Shown in pieces: positions 1-8,084 of a stretch of DNA of 20,395 nucleotides. The number at the start of each line of letters is the position of its first letter. Position 1 is the first letter of the stretch. The notes beneath the pieces were generated by a model. The model saw nothing but the letters and a program-made list of their open reading frames with translations, ran no database searches and was not told where the DNA came from. The position numbers and the translations under genes are program-made. The stretch spans positions 1 to 20,395 of the forward strand of contig DCFS01000126.1 in NCBI GenBank assembly GCA_002319875.1, read 5' to 3'. The stretch comes from Treponema sp. UBA1798. GTDB lineage: Bacteria > Spirochaetota > Spirochaetia > Treponematales > Treponemataceae.

Positions 1-847
1 TGTCCGTTCGATGCTTTTGTCTATGAAAACGGCAGACATGGCGGAGATGACACTTTCGGATCTTGTCGTTGGCGCGGAATGCGGGGGCAGCGATTATACC
101 AGCGGCCTTGCCGGCAACGTCGTTGTCGGTAATTTTTTTGACATGCTGGTCGATTCAGGAGGTACTGCCGTATTCGAAGAAATTGTTGAAGCAATCGGGC
201 TGAAGACCTTCCTGACTGACCGTGCGGCCGGTACCCGGGCTGCGGATGAACTTGCCTATACCTATGACAAGGCGCTTAGTTACTGTAAATCGGTCCGACA
301 GTATTCGATAAGTCCGGGCAATTTCGCTGGCGGCCTCTCTACTATAGAAGAAAAAAGTATGGGTGCTCTGATAAAAAGCGGGAGTCGTCCGATCCAGGGG
401 GTGCTGAAGGTCGGGGGAATCCCTCCACGCCGGGGCTTGTGGCTGCTGGATTCAACTCCCGATCCGTACTGGATGCAGTTCGGTATTACCAATCCGAATG
501 ACAGTGAAGGTCTGATGGATTTGATAAGCTGCGGGTGCCAGATAACGTTTCTGGTCACCGGTCGCGGATCTGTTATCGGCAGTGCAGTTGCACCGGTTAT
601 AAAGATTACCGGGAATAGTATTACGTACAAAAAAATGGAAGGAGATATGGATTTCGACGCGGGAAGGGTCCTTGAAGGCAGCCTCAGCCCGGAACAGCTG
701 GTTCAGGAACTGGAAGATATGGTCTGTGCCATCGCCGCAGGAAAGAAAACCAAAAGCGAAGCATTGGGTCATAAAGAATATTTCATTCCATATAAATTTC
801 AGGAAAAGTCTGTCCTTCCGAAACAATGTGAAAACAGAGGAGAATAA
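1..847 (+). CDS. uxaA: UxaA-family altronate dehydratase, C-terminal part (partial)
   Basis: The reading frame is open at the left edge, so only about 281 C-terminal residues are present. The visible protein matches the large domain of UxaA-family dehydratases (altronate/galactarate dehydratase C-terminal fold): a GAECGGSDYTSGLAGN stretch, then LVDSGGTAVFEEIVEAIG, and later GGLSTIEEKSMGALIKSG. Family members dehydrate D-altronate to 2-keto-3-deoxygluconate in the cytoplasm. E. coli UxaA is about 495 residues. In many bacteria the small N-terminal SAF domain is a separate gene, and which form occurs here cannot be seen. The gene is followed after 4 nt by an SDR and then by uxaC, which favours altronate over galactarate or sulfolactate as substrate. 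The altronate assignment is inferred from these neighbours; the family call is firm. Confidence 0.87.
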   Translation, partial: VRSMLLSMKTADMAEMTLSDLVVGAECGGSDYTSGLAGNVVVGNFFDMLVDSGGTAVFEEIVEAIGLKTFLTDRAAGTRAADELAYTYDKALSYCKSVRQYSISPGNFAGGLSTIEEKSMGALIKSGSRPIQGVLKVGGIPPRRGLWLLDSTPDPYWMQFGITNPNDSEGLMDLISCGCQITFLVTGRGSVIGSAVAPVIKITGNSITYKKMEGDMDFDAGRVLEGSLSPEQLVQELEDMVCAIAAGKKTKSEALGHKEYFIPYKFQEKSVLPKQCENRGE

Positions 848-851
848 TGTA

Positions 852-1613
852 ATGTTTGATATAAAAGAGCAATTGTCATTGACAGGACAGACTGCGATCG
901 TAACCGGCGGAGCCACCGGACTTGGACTTGCAATTACCCGTTGTCTGATTTCTGCCGGTGCGAAAGTGGCGGTACTGTGCCGCCACACGGAAAACAGTGC
1001 GCTTGACGAGTCCGGCGGCTGTGCTGTGCTTTATCCGTTTGACATTACCCGCACAGCTGATACTCCGGCAGTCGTGGAAAGAATCATACAGGAACAGGGG
1101 CCTGTTTCAATTCTGGTCAATAATGCCGGCAATCACTGCAAAAAACTGATAGAGGATATGTCGGTAGAAGATTATCGTTCGGTTCTTGAGACTCATCTTG
1201 TCGGTGCATTTGCACTGACAAAAGCATTGTTTGCCCATATGAAGGCTCAAAAACGGGGAAGCATTATATTTATGGCAAGTATGACCAGCTATATCGGGCA
1301 GCCGGCTGTTGCCGGATACAGTACTGCAAAAGCAGGTTATCTGGGGCTGGTACATACGCTTGCGACAGAAGGCGGTCCGTATAATGTACGGGTAAATGCG
1401 ATCGCTCCGGGCTGGATAGATACACCTATGTTTCATAAAGCTACGGATAACGATCCTGTCCGTCTGGCTAAAATTCTGGGACGGATCCCCATGAACCGCG
1501 TTGGCGACCCGCTTGATATCGGTATGGCAGCTGCGTTCCTCTGTTCTGATGCAGCCCGTTATATCAGCGGAGTCTGTCTTCCTGTCGATGGCGGAGCGCT
1601 TATAGGATTTTAA
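852..1613 (+). CDS. SDR oxidoreductase, probable hexuronate (tagaturonate/fructuronate) reductase
   Basis: This is a 253-residue classical short-chain dehydrogenase. Visible motifs are the nucleotide-binding TGGATGLG (residues 18-25), NNAG (90-93), the catalytic Ser in ASMTS (about 143) and YSTAK with Tyr156 and Lys160. The C-terminus has the common PVDGG ending. The start at 852 is chosen because an AGAGGAGA ribosome binding site (836-843) lies 8 nt upstream and the protein then begins just before the Rossmann fold; earlier in-frame Met codons lie inside the UxaA gene. It sits between uxaA and uxaC and its stop abuts the uxaC leader, so the three genes are probably cotranscribed. In that place it would reduce tagaturonate to altronate or fructuronate to mannonate, a step done in E. 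coli by the unrelated UxaB and UxuB. B. subtilis UxuB is an SDR, which makes this plausible. KduD-like or gluconate 5-dehydrogenase activity is the main alternative. Confidence 0.85.
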   Translation: MFDIKEQLSLTGQTAIVTGGATGLGLAITRCLISAGAKVAVLCRHTENSALDESGGCAVLYPFDITRTADTPAVVERIIQEQGPVSILVNNAGNHCKKLIEDMSVEDYRSVLETHLVGAFALTKALFAHMKAQKRGSIIFMASMTSYIGQPAVAGYSTAKAGYLGLVHTLATEGGPYNVRVNAIAPGWIDTPMFHKATDNDPVRLAKILGRIPMNRVGDPLDIGMAAAFLCSDAARYISGVCLPVDGGALIGF

Positions 1614-1627
1614 TGGAGGTACCGGTC

Positions 1628-3037
1628 ATGAAAAAAATATACAGCAGATTCAGTGAAGATCTTTTTTTTACCAATGAAACCGGCAAATATCTGTATGACA
1701 GCTATGCAAAAGATATGCCGATTATCGATTATCATTGTCATCTCTCTCCAAAGGCTATATATGAAAACAGAGAATTTTCGGATCTGGGTGAAATGTGGCT
1801 CAGCGGGGATCATTATAAATGGCGCGCAATGCGGGAATTCGGTATAGAAGAAACCTGTATTACCGGTTCTGCCAGTTACCATGATAAGTATCTTGCATTT
1901 GCATCGATTTATCCGAAACTCGTCGGAAATCCGTTATATATATGGTGTGCGCTGGAATTGAAACGGTTTTTCGGTATTGATGAACCGCTTACGCTTCTGA
2001 ATGCAGAAGAGATATATGCAAAGACAAAGGAATCGATACAGGCACGGCATATGACCCCTCAATGGTGTATGGAAATGTCAAATGTCAGGATTGTCAGCAC
2101 CACAGAAGATCCGACTGACGATTTGCAGTATCATCGTCTGTTACAGAAAGAAGGTATATGCCGGATAAAAATCATTTCCGCTTTCCGTCCTGATAAGGCA
2201 ATGTTCTGCGAGTCGGTATCGTTTCCTGCCTGGGTTGCACACCTCGGAGAAATTTGCGGATTTCCCATCCTGAAGACGGATGATCTGTTTCGAGCGCTTG
2301 ATTTGAGGCTCAAATTTTTCAGGCAGATTGGTACGACTGTCAGCGATGACGGTATTCCGCGGTTTAAATGGGAACCTGCCTCGGATGGTGATGTGGAAAG
2401 AATCTTTACGAAAGCACTTCATGGCGAATCTCTTACAGAACGGGAAATCGATCAGTATCGTACGAGGTTTCTGTTCAATATGGGGAGACTGTACAGCCGG
2501 AATGGTTTTGTCATGCAGCTGCATATCGGTACGTACCTCGATGCCAATACGAAAGGGGTCCGGGCTGTCGGGCAATCAACCGGTTTTGATTGTTCCGACG
2601 ACAAAACTTCTGTTTCTGATGTCGGCGAATTGCTTAACCGGCTTACGCTTGCTGGAGAGCTTCCTAAAACTATTTTGTATACGCTGGATTATGCTTCAAC
2701 GGAAGCTTTCGGTATTCTTGCAGGCGGATTTTGTGCAGGCGGAATGAAAGGAAAAGTTCAGCTGGGAGCTCCGTGGTGGTTTCATGACCAGGCATATGGT
2801 ATAGAACATCAGTTTGAAAGTGTCGGAAACTTCTACCCGGTAGCGTTATCAGTCGGGATGCTTACGGACAGTAGAAGTTTTCTGAGTTATCCCCGTCACG
2901 AGGTGTACCGGAGGATTCTGTGTAATTATATTGGAAAGCTCTGCGAACGCGGCGAATATTTCGGTACGGAGGAAAACCTCCGTCAGGTGATTCAGGATAT
3001 CTGTTATAATAACGTAAAAGAGTATTTCGGGTTATAA
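1628..3037 (+). CDS. uxaC: Glucuronate/galacturonate isomerase UxaC
   Basis: The 469-residue product has the usual length of uronate isomerase (E. coli UxaC is about 470). This cytoplasmic amidohydrolase-superfamily enzyme converts D-glucuronate to D-fructuronate and D-galacturonate to D-tagaturonate. Visible signatures are the metal-site IIDYHCHLSP near the N-terminus (His36, His38), MQLHIG in the middle, APWWFHDQ, and the conserved GMLTDSRSFLSYPRHEVYRR near the end. An ATG at 1613 overlaps the preceding stop, but the start at 1628 is preferred: GGAGG at 1615-1619 lies 8 nt before it, and the protein then begins MKKIYSRFSEDLFF, close to the family N-terminus. It is the last gene of the uxaA-SDR-uxaC run and faces the convergent regulator gene after 20 nt. 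Confidence 0.96.
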   Translation: MKKIYSRFSEDLFFTNETGKYLYDSYAKDMPIIDYHCHLSPKAIYENREFSDLGEMWLSGDHYKWRAMREFGIEETCITGSASYHDKYLAFASIYPKLVGNPLYIWCALELKRFFGIDEPLTLLNAEEIYAKTKESIQARHMTPQWCMEMSNVRIVSTTEDPTDDLQYHRLLQKEGICRIKIISAFRPDKAMFCESVSFPAWVAHLGEICGFPILKTDDLFRALDLRLKFFRQIGTTVSDDGIPRFKWEPASDGDVERIFTKALHGESLTEREIDQYRTRFLFNMGRLYSRNGFVMQLHIGTYLDANTKGVRAVGQSTGFDCSDDKTSVSDVGELLNRLTLAGELPKTILYTLDYASTEAFGILAGGFCAGGMKGKVQLGAPWWFHDQAYGIEHQFESVGNFYPVALSVGMLTDSRSFLSYPRHEVYRRILCNYIGKLCERGEYFGTEENLRQVIQDICYNNVKEYFGL

Positions 3038-3057
3038 CGCTGGAGCAGTCCTGCAGC

Positions 3058-3714
3058 TCACTCTTTTATGGCTGAAAGCGATGATATAAGTCCGTGGTTC
3101 AGATGTACGAGAAATGCCTCCCGGATGGTTTTGTTGTTTTCAGACAGAATGGCTTCAATAATCTTATGGTGCTGTTCATAAGTCTCTTCGGGCTTATTTT
3201 CCGTATTTGACAGGTTATTGAAAATACCGATACGGTATGTTTCCTGCAGTAGCGGCTCCAGTGTATCGGTGATACGCTCGTTTCCGGTGAAGGAGGCGAT
3301 AAGACGGTGAAAAGAGATATCGAGTGTATAGAATGCTTTTGCATCATAATCTTTTCCGGACTTTCTGCAAAGTTGTAACATTTGAGCATCCAGATCAAAC
3401 AGCTTCTGAAGTTCTATATTTGTTCTGTATTCTGTGGCGATAGATGGTTCAAGCAGCTTTCTCAGAGCGAACAGATTGCATACATTTTCTTTTGTGATCT
3501 TTTTTGCATAGGTTCCCTGCCGCGGAATCACTTCAATAAGGTTTTCAGTCTGCAGCATAATAAGAGCTTCTCTGAGAGGGGTCCTGCCGTAATCAGAGCC
3601 CTGAATAAGATCCTTTTCGTTAATATACTGGCCGGGCAGAATTTCACAATTCAGCAGCTTTTCTTTCAGATAAGAGTATGCACTGTTTTTCTGATTTATA
3701 TGATTTTCAACCAT
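3058..3714 (-). CDS. GntR-family (FCD subfamily) transcriptional regulator
   Basis: This is a 218-residue DNA-binding regulator. Residues about 10-72 form the GntR winged helix-turn-helix (ILPGQYINEKDL, then GRTPLREALIMLQTENLIEV and RQGTYAKKI). Residues about 80-205 form an all-helical FCD ligand domain with the metal-ligand pattern typical of the family (DISFHRLIA, EQHHKIIEAI, HLNHG). The reading frame extends 18 codons further upstream, but the start at 3714 has GGAG (3723-3726, minus strand) 8 nt ahead and gives a normal N-terminus. FCD regulators usually bind sugar acids or organic acids and repress adjacent catabolic genes. The gene is divergent from the first TRAP operon and convergent with uxaC, so it probably controls one or both. 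The actual ligand cannot be read from sequence. Confidence 0.9.
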   Translation of the reverse strand: MVENHINQKNSAYSYLKEKLLNCEILPGQYINEKDLIQGSDYGRTPLREALIMLQTENLIEVIPRQGTYAKKITKENVCNLFALRKLLEPSIATEYRTNIELQKLFDLDAQMLQLCRKSGKDYDAKAFYTLDISFHRLIASFTGNERITDTLEPLLQETYRIGIFNNLSNTENKPEETYEQHHKIIEAILSENNKTIREAFLVHLNHGLISSLSAIKE

Positions 3715-3968
3715 TTTACCGACTCCGTAATATATCAGATGCCGTGATAATACTGTAAAACAGAACAAAAAACAAGTAAAATTGTCATAAATACGATTTT
3801 TTCACTTTTTTATTGCACTATTGCACAGGCTGTGATATATTAATTAATGAAATATTGATTTTATTTAAGAAAATATATATATATTATTTTGTATTATAAT
3901 AAAATATATAGATATATTAATAAATAAAACGTCAGGATGAATGATATCCTGACAATCAGGAGGAATTT
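3715..3968. promoter_or_regulatory. Divergent promoter region between GntR regulator and TRAP receptor gene
   Basis: This 254-bp AT-rich gap serves two divergent genes. For the receptor gene (plus), TTGCAC at 3813-3818 and TATATT at 3836-3841 are 17 bp apart. TTGCAC recurs at 3821, giving an 8-bp tandem repeat (attgcact, attgcaca at 3812-3827). A perfect TATAAT at 3895-3900 has no clear -35 partner. For the regulator (minus), TTGTTT at 3770-3775 and TATTAT at 3747-3752 are 17 bp apart. The long A/T run 3841-3930 could act as an UP-like or bent element. These boxes were found by eye and the transcription starts are not known. Confidence 0.5.
3931..3963 (+). promoter_or_regulatory. Leader hairpins overlapping the ribosome binding site of the first TRAP receptor gene
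   Basis: GTCAGGAT (3931-3938) and ATCCTGAC (3946-3953) form a perfect 8-bp inverted repeat with a 7-nt loop. The ribosome binding site AGGAGGA (3958-3964) follows at once. TCCTGA (3947-3952) can instead pair with TCAGGA (3956-3961) across a 3-nt loop, which would cover part of the ribosome binding site. The two stems use the same bases and exclude each other. The element could control translation, or it could be a DNA operator for the divergent GntR protein. Confidence 0.5.
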
Positions 3969-5009
3969 ATGAAAAGAGGTGTCGTTGCTTTGGCTGTGCT
4001 GTCCGCCGGTGCTGCACTGCTGTCTGCGAATGGTGTAACGGAAAAAAAATCTGCGGAGGTCAGTCCTGCAAATCCGATCGTTATACAGATCGGATATGAA
4101 AACAACCCGGGAGAACCGCTTGATCTTGGTTGTCATGAATGGCAAAAAATTATTGCTCAGAAGAGTAACGGGGCAATGAAAATAGAACTGTTTCCATCTT
4201 CACAGCTTGGGAAAAAAACGGATCTGATTGATCAGATGATGGCCGGATCTTCTGTTTGTACTGTTGCAGACGGTACGTTCTATGCGGAACGTGGCGCTCC
4301 TGACATGGGAATTATTTACGGACCATATTTGTTTAATACATGGGATGACTGCTGGAAGCTGATGCAGAGCGACTGGTATAAAGAAGAATGTGAAAAGCTT
4401 TCGAAAAACGGTTTACGGGTTATTTCATCTAACTGGATTTATGGCGACCGCCATACGATGACTAAAAAACCGGTTCATTCTCCTTCCGACCTGAAAGGTT
4501 TGAAAATCAGGGTTGCCAATAGTGCTATTTATATTAAAGGTTTCGAAGCTTTGGGAGCTACTCCGACGCCACTGGCACTTGGCGAAGTATATACGGCTCT
4601 TCAGCAGGGAGTTGTCGATGGGCTGGAGAATCCTCTGACCGTTCTTGATGGAGGAAAATATCAGGAAGTTGCCAAGTATGTTATTCTTGACGGACATATT
4701 AAAAATATTACGACTTTTGTAATTGGTTCTAAATTCTATAATCGTCTGACTCAGGAACAGCAGAAAATTCTTATCGACAGTGCAAACGAGGCCGGACTTT
4801 ATAATAATTCGATTCAGGTTGCAAAAGAAAAAGAAGCAATGCAGCATCTCGCTGCTGCAGGTGTTACCATATATACTCCGACTCCGCAGGAAAAAGCGGA
4901 ATTTCAAAAGGCTGCTGAGAAATTCTATTCATATCCTGAAATCTGCGCCAAATGGGCGCCCGGGTTGTATGAACGTGTAAAAGGAATTATTGCGGGAACC
5001 GGCAGGTAA
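3969..5009 (+). CDS. dctP: TRAP transporter solute receptor, DctP family (system 1)
   Basis: This 346-residue periplasmic binding protein belongs to a tripartite ATP-independent (TRAP) transporter. Residues 1-20 form a signal peptide (MKRG, hydrophobic core, ending LLSA before NG), without a lipobox cysteine. The mature part has the DctP pattern: HEWQKIIAQKSNG, FPSSQLGKKTDLIDQM, the substrate-carboxylate Arg181 in LKGLKIRV, and ALQQGVVDGLENP (about 210-222). It delivers an acidic solute to the QM membrane subunits encoded just downstream. The start is well placed behind AGGAGGA. A hairpin in the 136-nt gap before the Q-subunit gene may let the receptor be made in excess. The substrate is unknown; the neighbours (acid-sugar dehydratase, SDR, hexuronate enzymes) suggest a sugar acid. 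Confidence 0.93.
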   Translation: MKRGVVALAVLSAGAALLSANGVTEKKSAEVSPANPIVIQIGYENNPGEPLDLGCHEWQKIIAQKSNGAMKIELFPSSQLGKKTDLIDQMMAGSSVCTVADGTFYAERGAPDMGIIYGPYLFNTWDDCWKLMQSDWYKEECEKLSKNGLRVISSNWIYGDRHTMTKKPVHSPSDLKGLKIRVANSAIYIKGFEALGATPTPLALGEVYTALQQGVVDGLENPLTVLDGGKYQEVAKYVILDGHIKNITTFVIGSKFYNRLTQEQQKILIDSANEAGLYNNSIQVAKEKEAMQHLAAAGVTIYTPTPQEKAEFQKAAEKFYSYPEICAKWAPGLYERVKGIIAGTGR

Positions 5010-5079
5010 AAACCCTGTTGTTTTTGTGACGATGGTATCTGAACGCTCCTTTTCCGGGCATTCCAGAAAAACATCGCAA

Positions 5080-5110
5080 GCCGTCCCGAAAGTTTCACTT
5101 ACAGGACGGT
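5080..5110 (+). repeat. Conserved stem-loop element, copy 1 (between TRAP receptor and Q-subunit genes)
   Basis: CCGTCC (5081-5086) pairs with GGACGG (5104-5109), and a G-U pair extends the stem at 5080/5110. Inside a symmetrical 3x3 internal loop, AAGT (5090-5093) pairs with ACTT (5097-5100) around a TTC loop. The same architecture and nearly the same 17-nt interior recur at 8830-8860. There is no downstream T-run, so this is not a standard intrinsic terminator. It may be an mRNA-stabilising or processing element, or a small interspersed repeat. Confidence 0.7.
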
Positions 5111-5145
5111 TCTGGTTCTTGTCTGATTTAAAGGAGGAGCTTTAG

Positions 5146-5649
5146 ATGGAAAAGAAAAAAACAACGGATATTTTACGTAATCTTGATATTTATATAGCAG
5201 GAATTGCATTTACAGCCTTGGTACTGATTACTTTTTCCGGGGTTGTCATGAGGTATATATTCGGAAGACCGTTTATCTGGGAGGAAGAGATTCAGACTTC
5301 TCTGTTTGTATGGGTCGCTTTTTTTGGTGGAAGCGCTGCTTTCCGTACACATTGCCATGTAGAAATAAGCATGGTTTACGATATGTTGCCTGTAAAAGCA
5401 AAAAAGATACTGACAGTACTTATTTATATTGCTGTTATTCTGGGGTTGGGATATCTGTTTGTTCAGAGTACAGCTATGGTTGTAATGTTTGCGGAGACTA
5501 AAAAGTATACATCAGTGCTGTCGATTCCCTGCAGTTTTTTGTATGGAATAATTCCTGTCTGCTGTGTACTTATGGTCATCAACTATACGTTGGATACCTT
5601 TGTTTCATTCAAGAATGAGTTTGGTACGCTTGAGGAGGTTCATACATGA
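5146..5649 (+). CDS. dctQ: TRAP transporter small membrane subunit, DctQ family (system 1)
   Basis: This is a 167-residue inner-membrane protein with four hydrophobic segments (about residues 15-37, 48-66, 85-107 and 128-150), the size and layout of DctQ. The family region FSGVVMRYIFGRPFIWEEEI followed by FVWVAFFGGSAAFRTHCHVE is clear. DctQ pairs with DctM and helps dock the loaded receptor. AAGGAGG at 5131-5137 is a strong ribosome binding site. The last codons overlap the DctM start by 4 nt (ATGA), which indicates translational coupling. Confidence 0.92.
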   Translation: MEKKKTTDILRNLDIYIAGIAFTALVLITFSGVVMRYIFGRPFIWEEEIQTSLFVWVAFFGGSAAFRTHCHVEISMVYDMLPVKAKKILTVLIYIAVILGLGYLFVQSTAMVVMFAETKKYTSVLSIPCSFLYGIIPVCCVLMVINYTLDTFVSFKNEFGTLEEVHT

Positions 5650-6929
5650 GTCCGATAGCACTTGCTGCGGTTGTTATGCTTGTTACTCTTTTTCTGAAAG
5701 TTCCCGTATTCGTTTCCGTGCTGCTGGGCAGTATTTCATATTTCGCGACGCAGACGAGTGTTCCTACACTCATTTTTGCACAGAGAGTTGTTTCGGGGAT
5801 TGAAAGTACGACCTTGCTTGCTATTCCTTTCTTTGTAGCTACCGGTGTGTTTATGAACAGCAGCGGTGTGACAAAGCGGGTTATGAATTTCTGTTCTGTT
5901 GTTACCGGCCGTATGGCCGGTGGCCTTGCGGAAGTCAATGTGCTGCTTTCAACGCTGATGGGAGGTTTGTCTGGTTCTGCACTTGCCGATGCTGCAATGG
6001 AAGCAAAAATGTTGTGTCCGGAAATGGAACGGCAGGGATATTCCAAAGAATTTTCGGCAGTTGTTACTGCTGCAAGCTCCATGATTACTCCCCTGATACC
6101 GCCGGGAATCGGCATGATTATCTACGGCTCAATCGCGAATGTCTCGATCGGAAAATTATTTGTTGCAGGTATAGGTCCCGGCATTCTGTTGTGTCTTGCC
6201 ATGATGCTGCTGGTATATGTGATGTCTTTAAAACGCGGGTATGTGCCGCTCCGTACGCAGAAACTTCCAAAAGGCAGTGTATGGCAGTCTCTGAAAGAAG
6301 CTTTTTTCCCGCTTTGTCTGCCTGTCATCATTATCGGTGGTATCCGCCTGGGAATGTTTACTCCGACAGAAGCAGGAGCTGTTGCCATTATTTATTCCAT
6401 GATTCTGGGTTTTGTATATCACGAGCTGACTTTCAAACGGATTTGCGACTGTATAAAAGATACGGTTGTTACTACAGCCGGTATCATGCTCATCGTGGGG
6501 GCAGCTTCATCGTTTGCCTGGATACTGACACGGGAACGGGTTCCCCAGAATCTGACGGGAATGATTGTTCAGACGGTACATAACAAATATGTTTTTTTAA
6601 TGGTGGTTAATCTATTCCTTCTGTTTGTCGGTATGTTTATCGAAGGTAATGCCTCGATGATAGTACTTGTTCCTCTTCTTGCACCGGTTGCCAGTGCTTT
6701 CGGTATCAATGAAATACAGTTTGCCATGGCGTTTATTTTTAATAATCTGCTCGGTGCCTTTACTCCTCCTATGGGGACTCTGATGTTCGTAGTCTGTGAG
6801 GTTACAGGATGTAAAATCAACAGGTTTATCAGGGAAGCAGTTCCTTTTTACCTCCTGTGTATAGGATGTCTGGTACTTCTTACCTATGTACCTTTCTTTT
6901 CAACTTTCCTGGTTAATATAATATATTAA
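5646..6929 (+). CDS. dctM: TRAP transporter large membrane subunit, DctM family (system 1)
   Basis: This is a 427-residue polytopic inner-membrane protein, the ion-coupled channel subunit of a TRAP transporter. Family landmarks are the N-terminal LFLKVPVFVSVLLGSISYF, the GGLSGSALADAAMEAKMLCPEM segment (about 100-121), AASSMITPLIPPGIGMIIYG (about 142-161) and GGIRLGMFTPTEAGAVA (about 230-246). The C-terminal half repeats the fold, ending with NNLLGAFTPPMGTLMFV. Length is normal for DctM. It starts inside the dctQ stop (4-nt overlap) and is followed after 64 nt by an enolase-superfamily dehydratase gene, probably in the same transcript. Confidence 0.94.
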   Translation: MSPIALAAVVMLVTLFLKVPVFVSVLLGSISYFATQTSVPTLIFAQRVVSGIESTTLLAIPFFVATGVFMNSSGVTKRVMNFCSVVTGRMAGGLAEVNVLLSTLMGGLSGSALADAAMEAKMLCPEMERQGYSKEFSAVVTAASSMITPLIPPGIGMIIYGSIANVSIGKLFVAGIGPGILLCLAMMLLVYVMSLKRGYVPLRTQKLPKGSVWQSLKEAFFPLCLPVIIIGGIRLGMFTPTEAGAVAIIYSMILGFVYHELTFKRICDCIKDTVVTTAGIMLIVGAASSFAWILTRERVPQNLTGMIVQTVHNKYVFLMVVNLFLLFVGMFIEGNASMIVLVPLLAPVASAFGINEIQFAMAFIFNNLLGAFTPPMGTLMFVVCEVTGCKINRFIREAVPFYLLCIGCLVLLTYVPFFSTFLVNIIY

Positions 6930-6993
6930 TGATCTGACTGTTTTATCGTAACGGATAAACTGTTTACATTAAAAAATAATGTGAGGTATAAAA

Positions 6994-8082
6994 ATGAATT
7001 TAATGATAAAAGATGTGCGTCTGTACAGCGCTGTCTCTAAGATGTCACGACCGATAGCTGACTCGACTCATGATATTTCTGCAATAAAGTTTTATGTGGT
7101 GGAAATAGAAACCGGTGATGGTGTCGTGGGGCAAGGTTACCTTTTAAGTTTTCACTATTCTCCCGCCGCTATTGAAGGCGCACTGAAAGATTTGAGGAAG
7201 TTCGTATTGGCCCATGGATATGCAATAAACCAGACGATCAGGCTGAAACAGGACTATGATGTTGAAACGGAATATTTTGGAAATACAGGATTACTCCGCT
7301 GGGCATATGGTGCAATCAATGTAGCCATGTGGGATGCGTGGGGAAAACTCCTTAAACAGCCTATTTACAGACTGCTGGGAAGTAACGCCAAAAAGATACC
7401 GGTGTACGGCAGCGGCGGATGGATCAATTATACTACCGAAGAATTACTTGATGAAGTAACTGCTTATAAAGCAAGAGGGTTTCAGGCGGTAAAAGTAAAA
7501 GTCGGAAGTCCTGATATGCAGCGTGATATTGAGCGTCTTACGAAATGCCGCGAAGCTCTTGGTTCCGGTGTAAAAATTATGATGGATGCGAATCAGGGCA
7601 TGAACGTCAGCGATTCCATAAAGCTGTCTGATACCGTTCGCCCGCTCGGAATTCACTGGTTTGAGGAGCCTGTATCAAATAAAGATTTTGCAGGATATGA
7701 AATTATCAGAAATAAGACGGGAATAAGCCTGGCAATGGGCGAGAGGGAATATGATTGTGAGGCTCTGAAAGAACTGATTCGCCGCAATGCACTTGACCTC
7801 TGGCAGCCGGACCTTCTGCGTCTTGGTGGTGTTGAAGAATGGCGGAACAGCGCAATACTTGCGAATGCGTATCACATTCCCTGTCTTCCTCATTATTATA
7901 AAGATTACGATGTTCCGCTGCTTGCGACAATAAGCAATCCGTACGGGGCTGAAAGCTTTGACTGGATTGATGCGATCATAGATAATAAAATGATAATCGA
8001 TAACGGGTACGCGGTACAGAGAGAAGGAGCAGGCTGGGGTTTCTCTTTTAGAAAAGAATTTCTTGTACCTGTAAAGGACTAA
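6994..8082 (+). CDS. Enolase-superfamily acid-sugar dehydratase (mandelate racemase subgroup)
   Basis: The 362-residue product has the mandelate racemase/muconate lactonizing enzyme fold: an N-terminal capping domain (about 1-130) and a C-terminal modified TIM barrel. Catalytic positions are all visible: KxK in AVKVKVG (Lys167, Lys169), metal ligands Asp198 in MDANQG, Glu224 in WFEEP and Glu250 in AMGERE, and the His-Asp dyad Asp273 (WQPDLLRLGG) with His300 (CLPHYYKDY). Glu320 is a candidate for the later conserved Glu. This set is typical of dehydratases acting on aldonic or aldaric acids, giving 2-keto-3-deoxy acids. Membership of the TRAP operon and the SDR gene 2 nt downstream suggest that the imported sugar acid or its derivative is the substrate. 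Which one (rhamnonate, fuconate, galactonate, gulonate or another) cannot be told. Confidence 0.88.
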   Translation: MNLMIKDVRLYSAVSKMSRPIADSTHDISAIKFYVVEIETGDGVVGQGYLLSFHYSPAAIEGALKDLRKFVLAHGYAINQTIRLKQDYDVETEYFGNTGLLRWAYGAINVAMWDAWGKLLKQPIYRLLGSNAKKIPVYGSGGWINYTTEELLDEVTAYKARGFQAVKVKVGSPDMQRDIERLTKCREALGSGVKIMMDANQGMNVSDSIKLSDTVRPLGIHWFEEPVSNKDFAGYEIIRNKTGISLAMGEREYDCEALKELIRRNALDLWQPDLLRLGGVEEWRNSAILANAYHIPCLPHYYKDYDVPLLATISNPYGAESFDWIDAIIDNKMIIDNGYAVQREGAGWGFSFRKEFLVPVKD

Positions 8083-8084
8083 TT

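Noticed and set aside
672..851. Upstream extension of the SDR at 852 to an ATG at 672
   Set aside because: It would overlap uxaA by 176 nt, and the added residues have no family similarity. AGAGGAGA fits the start at 852.
280..988. Minus-strand open frames of 116 and 178 residues opposite the uxaA/SDR genes
   Set aside because: They lie antisense to well-supported genes, have low-complexity composition with no recognisable motif, and lack ribosome binding sites.
3040..3060. Short inverted repeat GAGC/GCTC between uxaC and the GntR gene as terminator
   Set aside because: Only 4 bp of stem in a 20-nt gap; too weak to call.
6940..6965. Inverted repeat TTTATC/GATAAA before the first enolase-superfamily gene
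   Set aside because: Short AT-rich 6-bp arms in an AT-rich gap; no clear link to a promoter or ribosome binding site.
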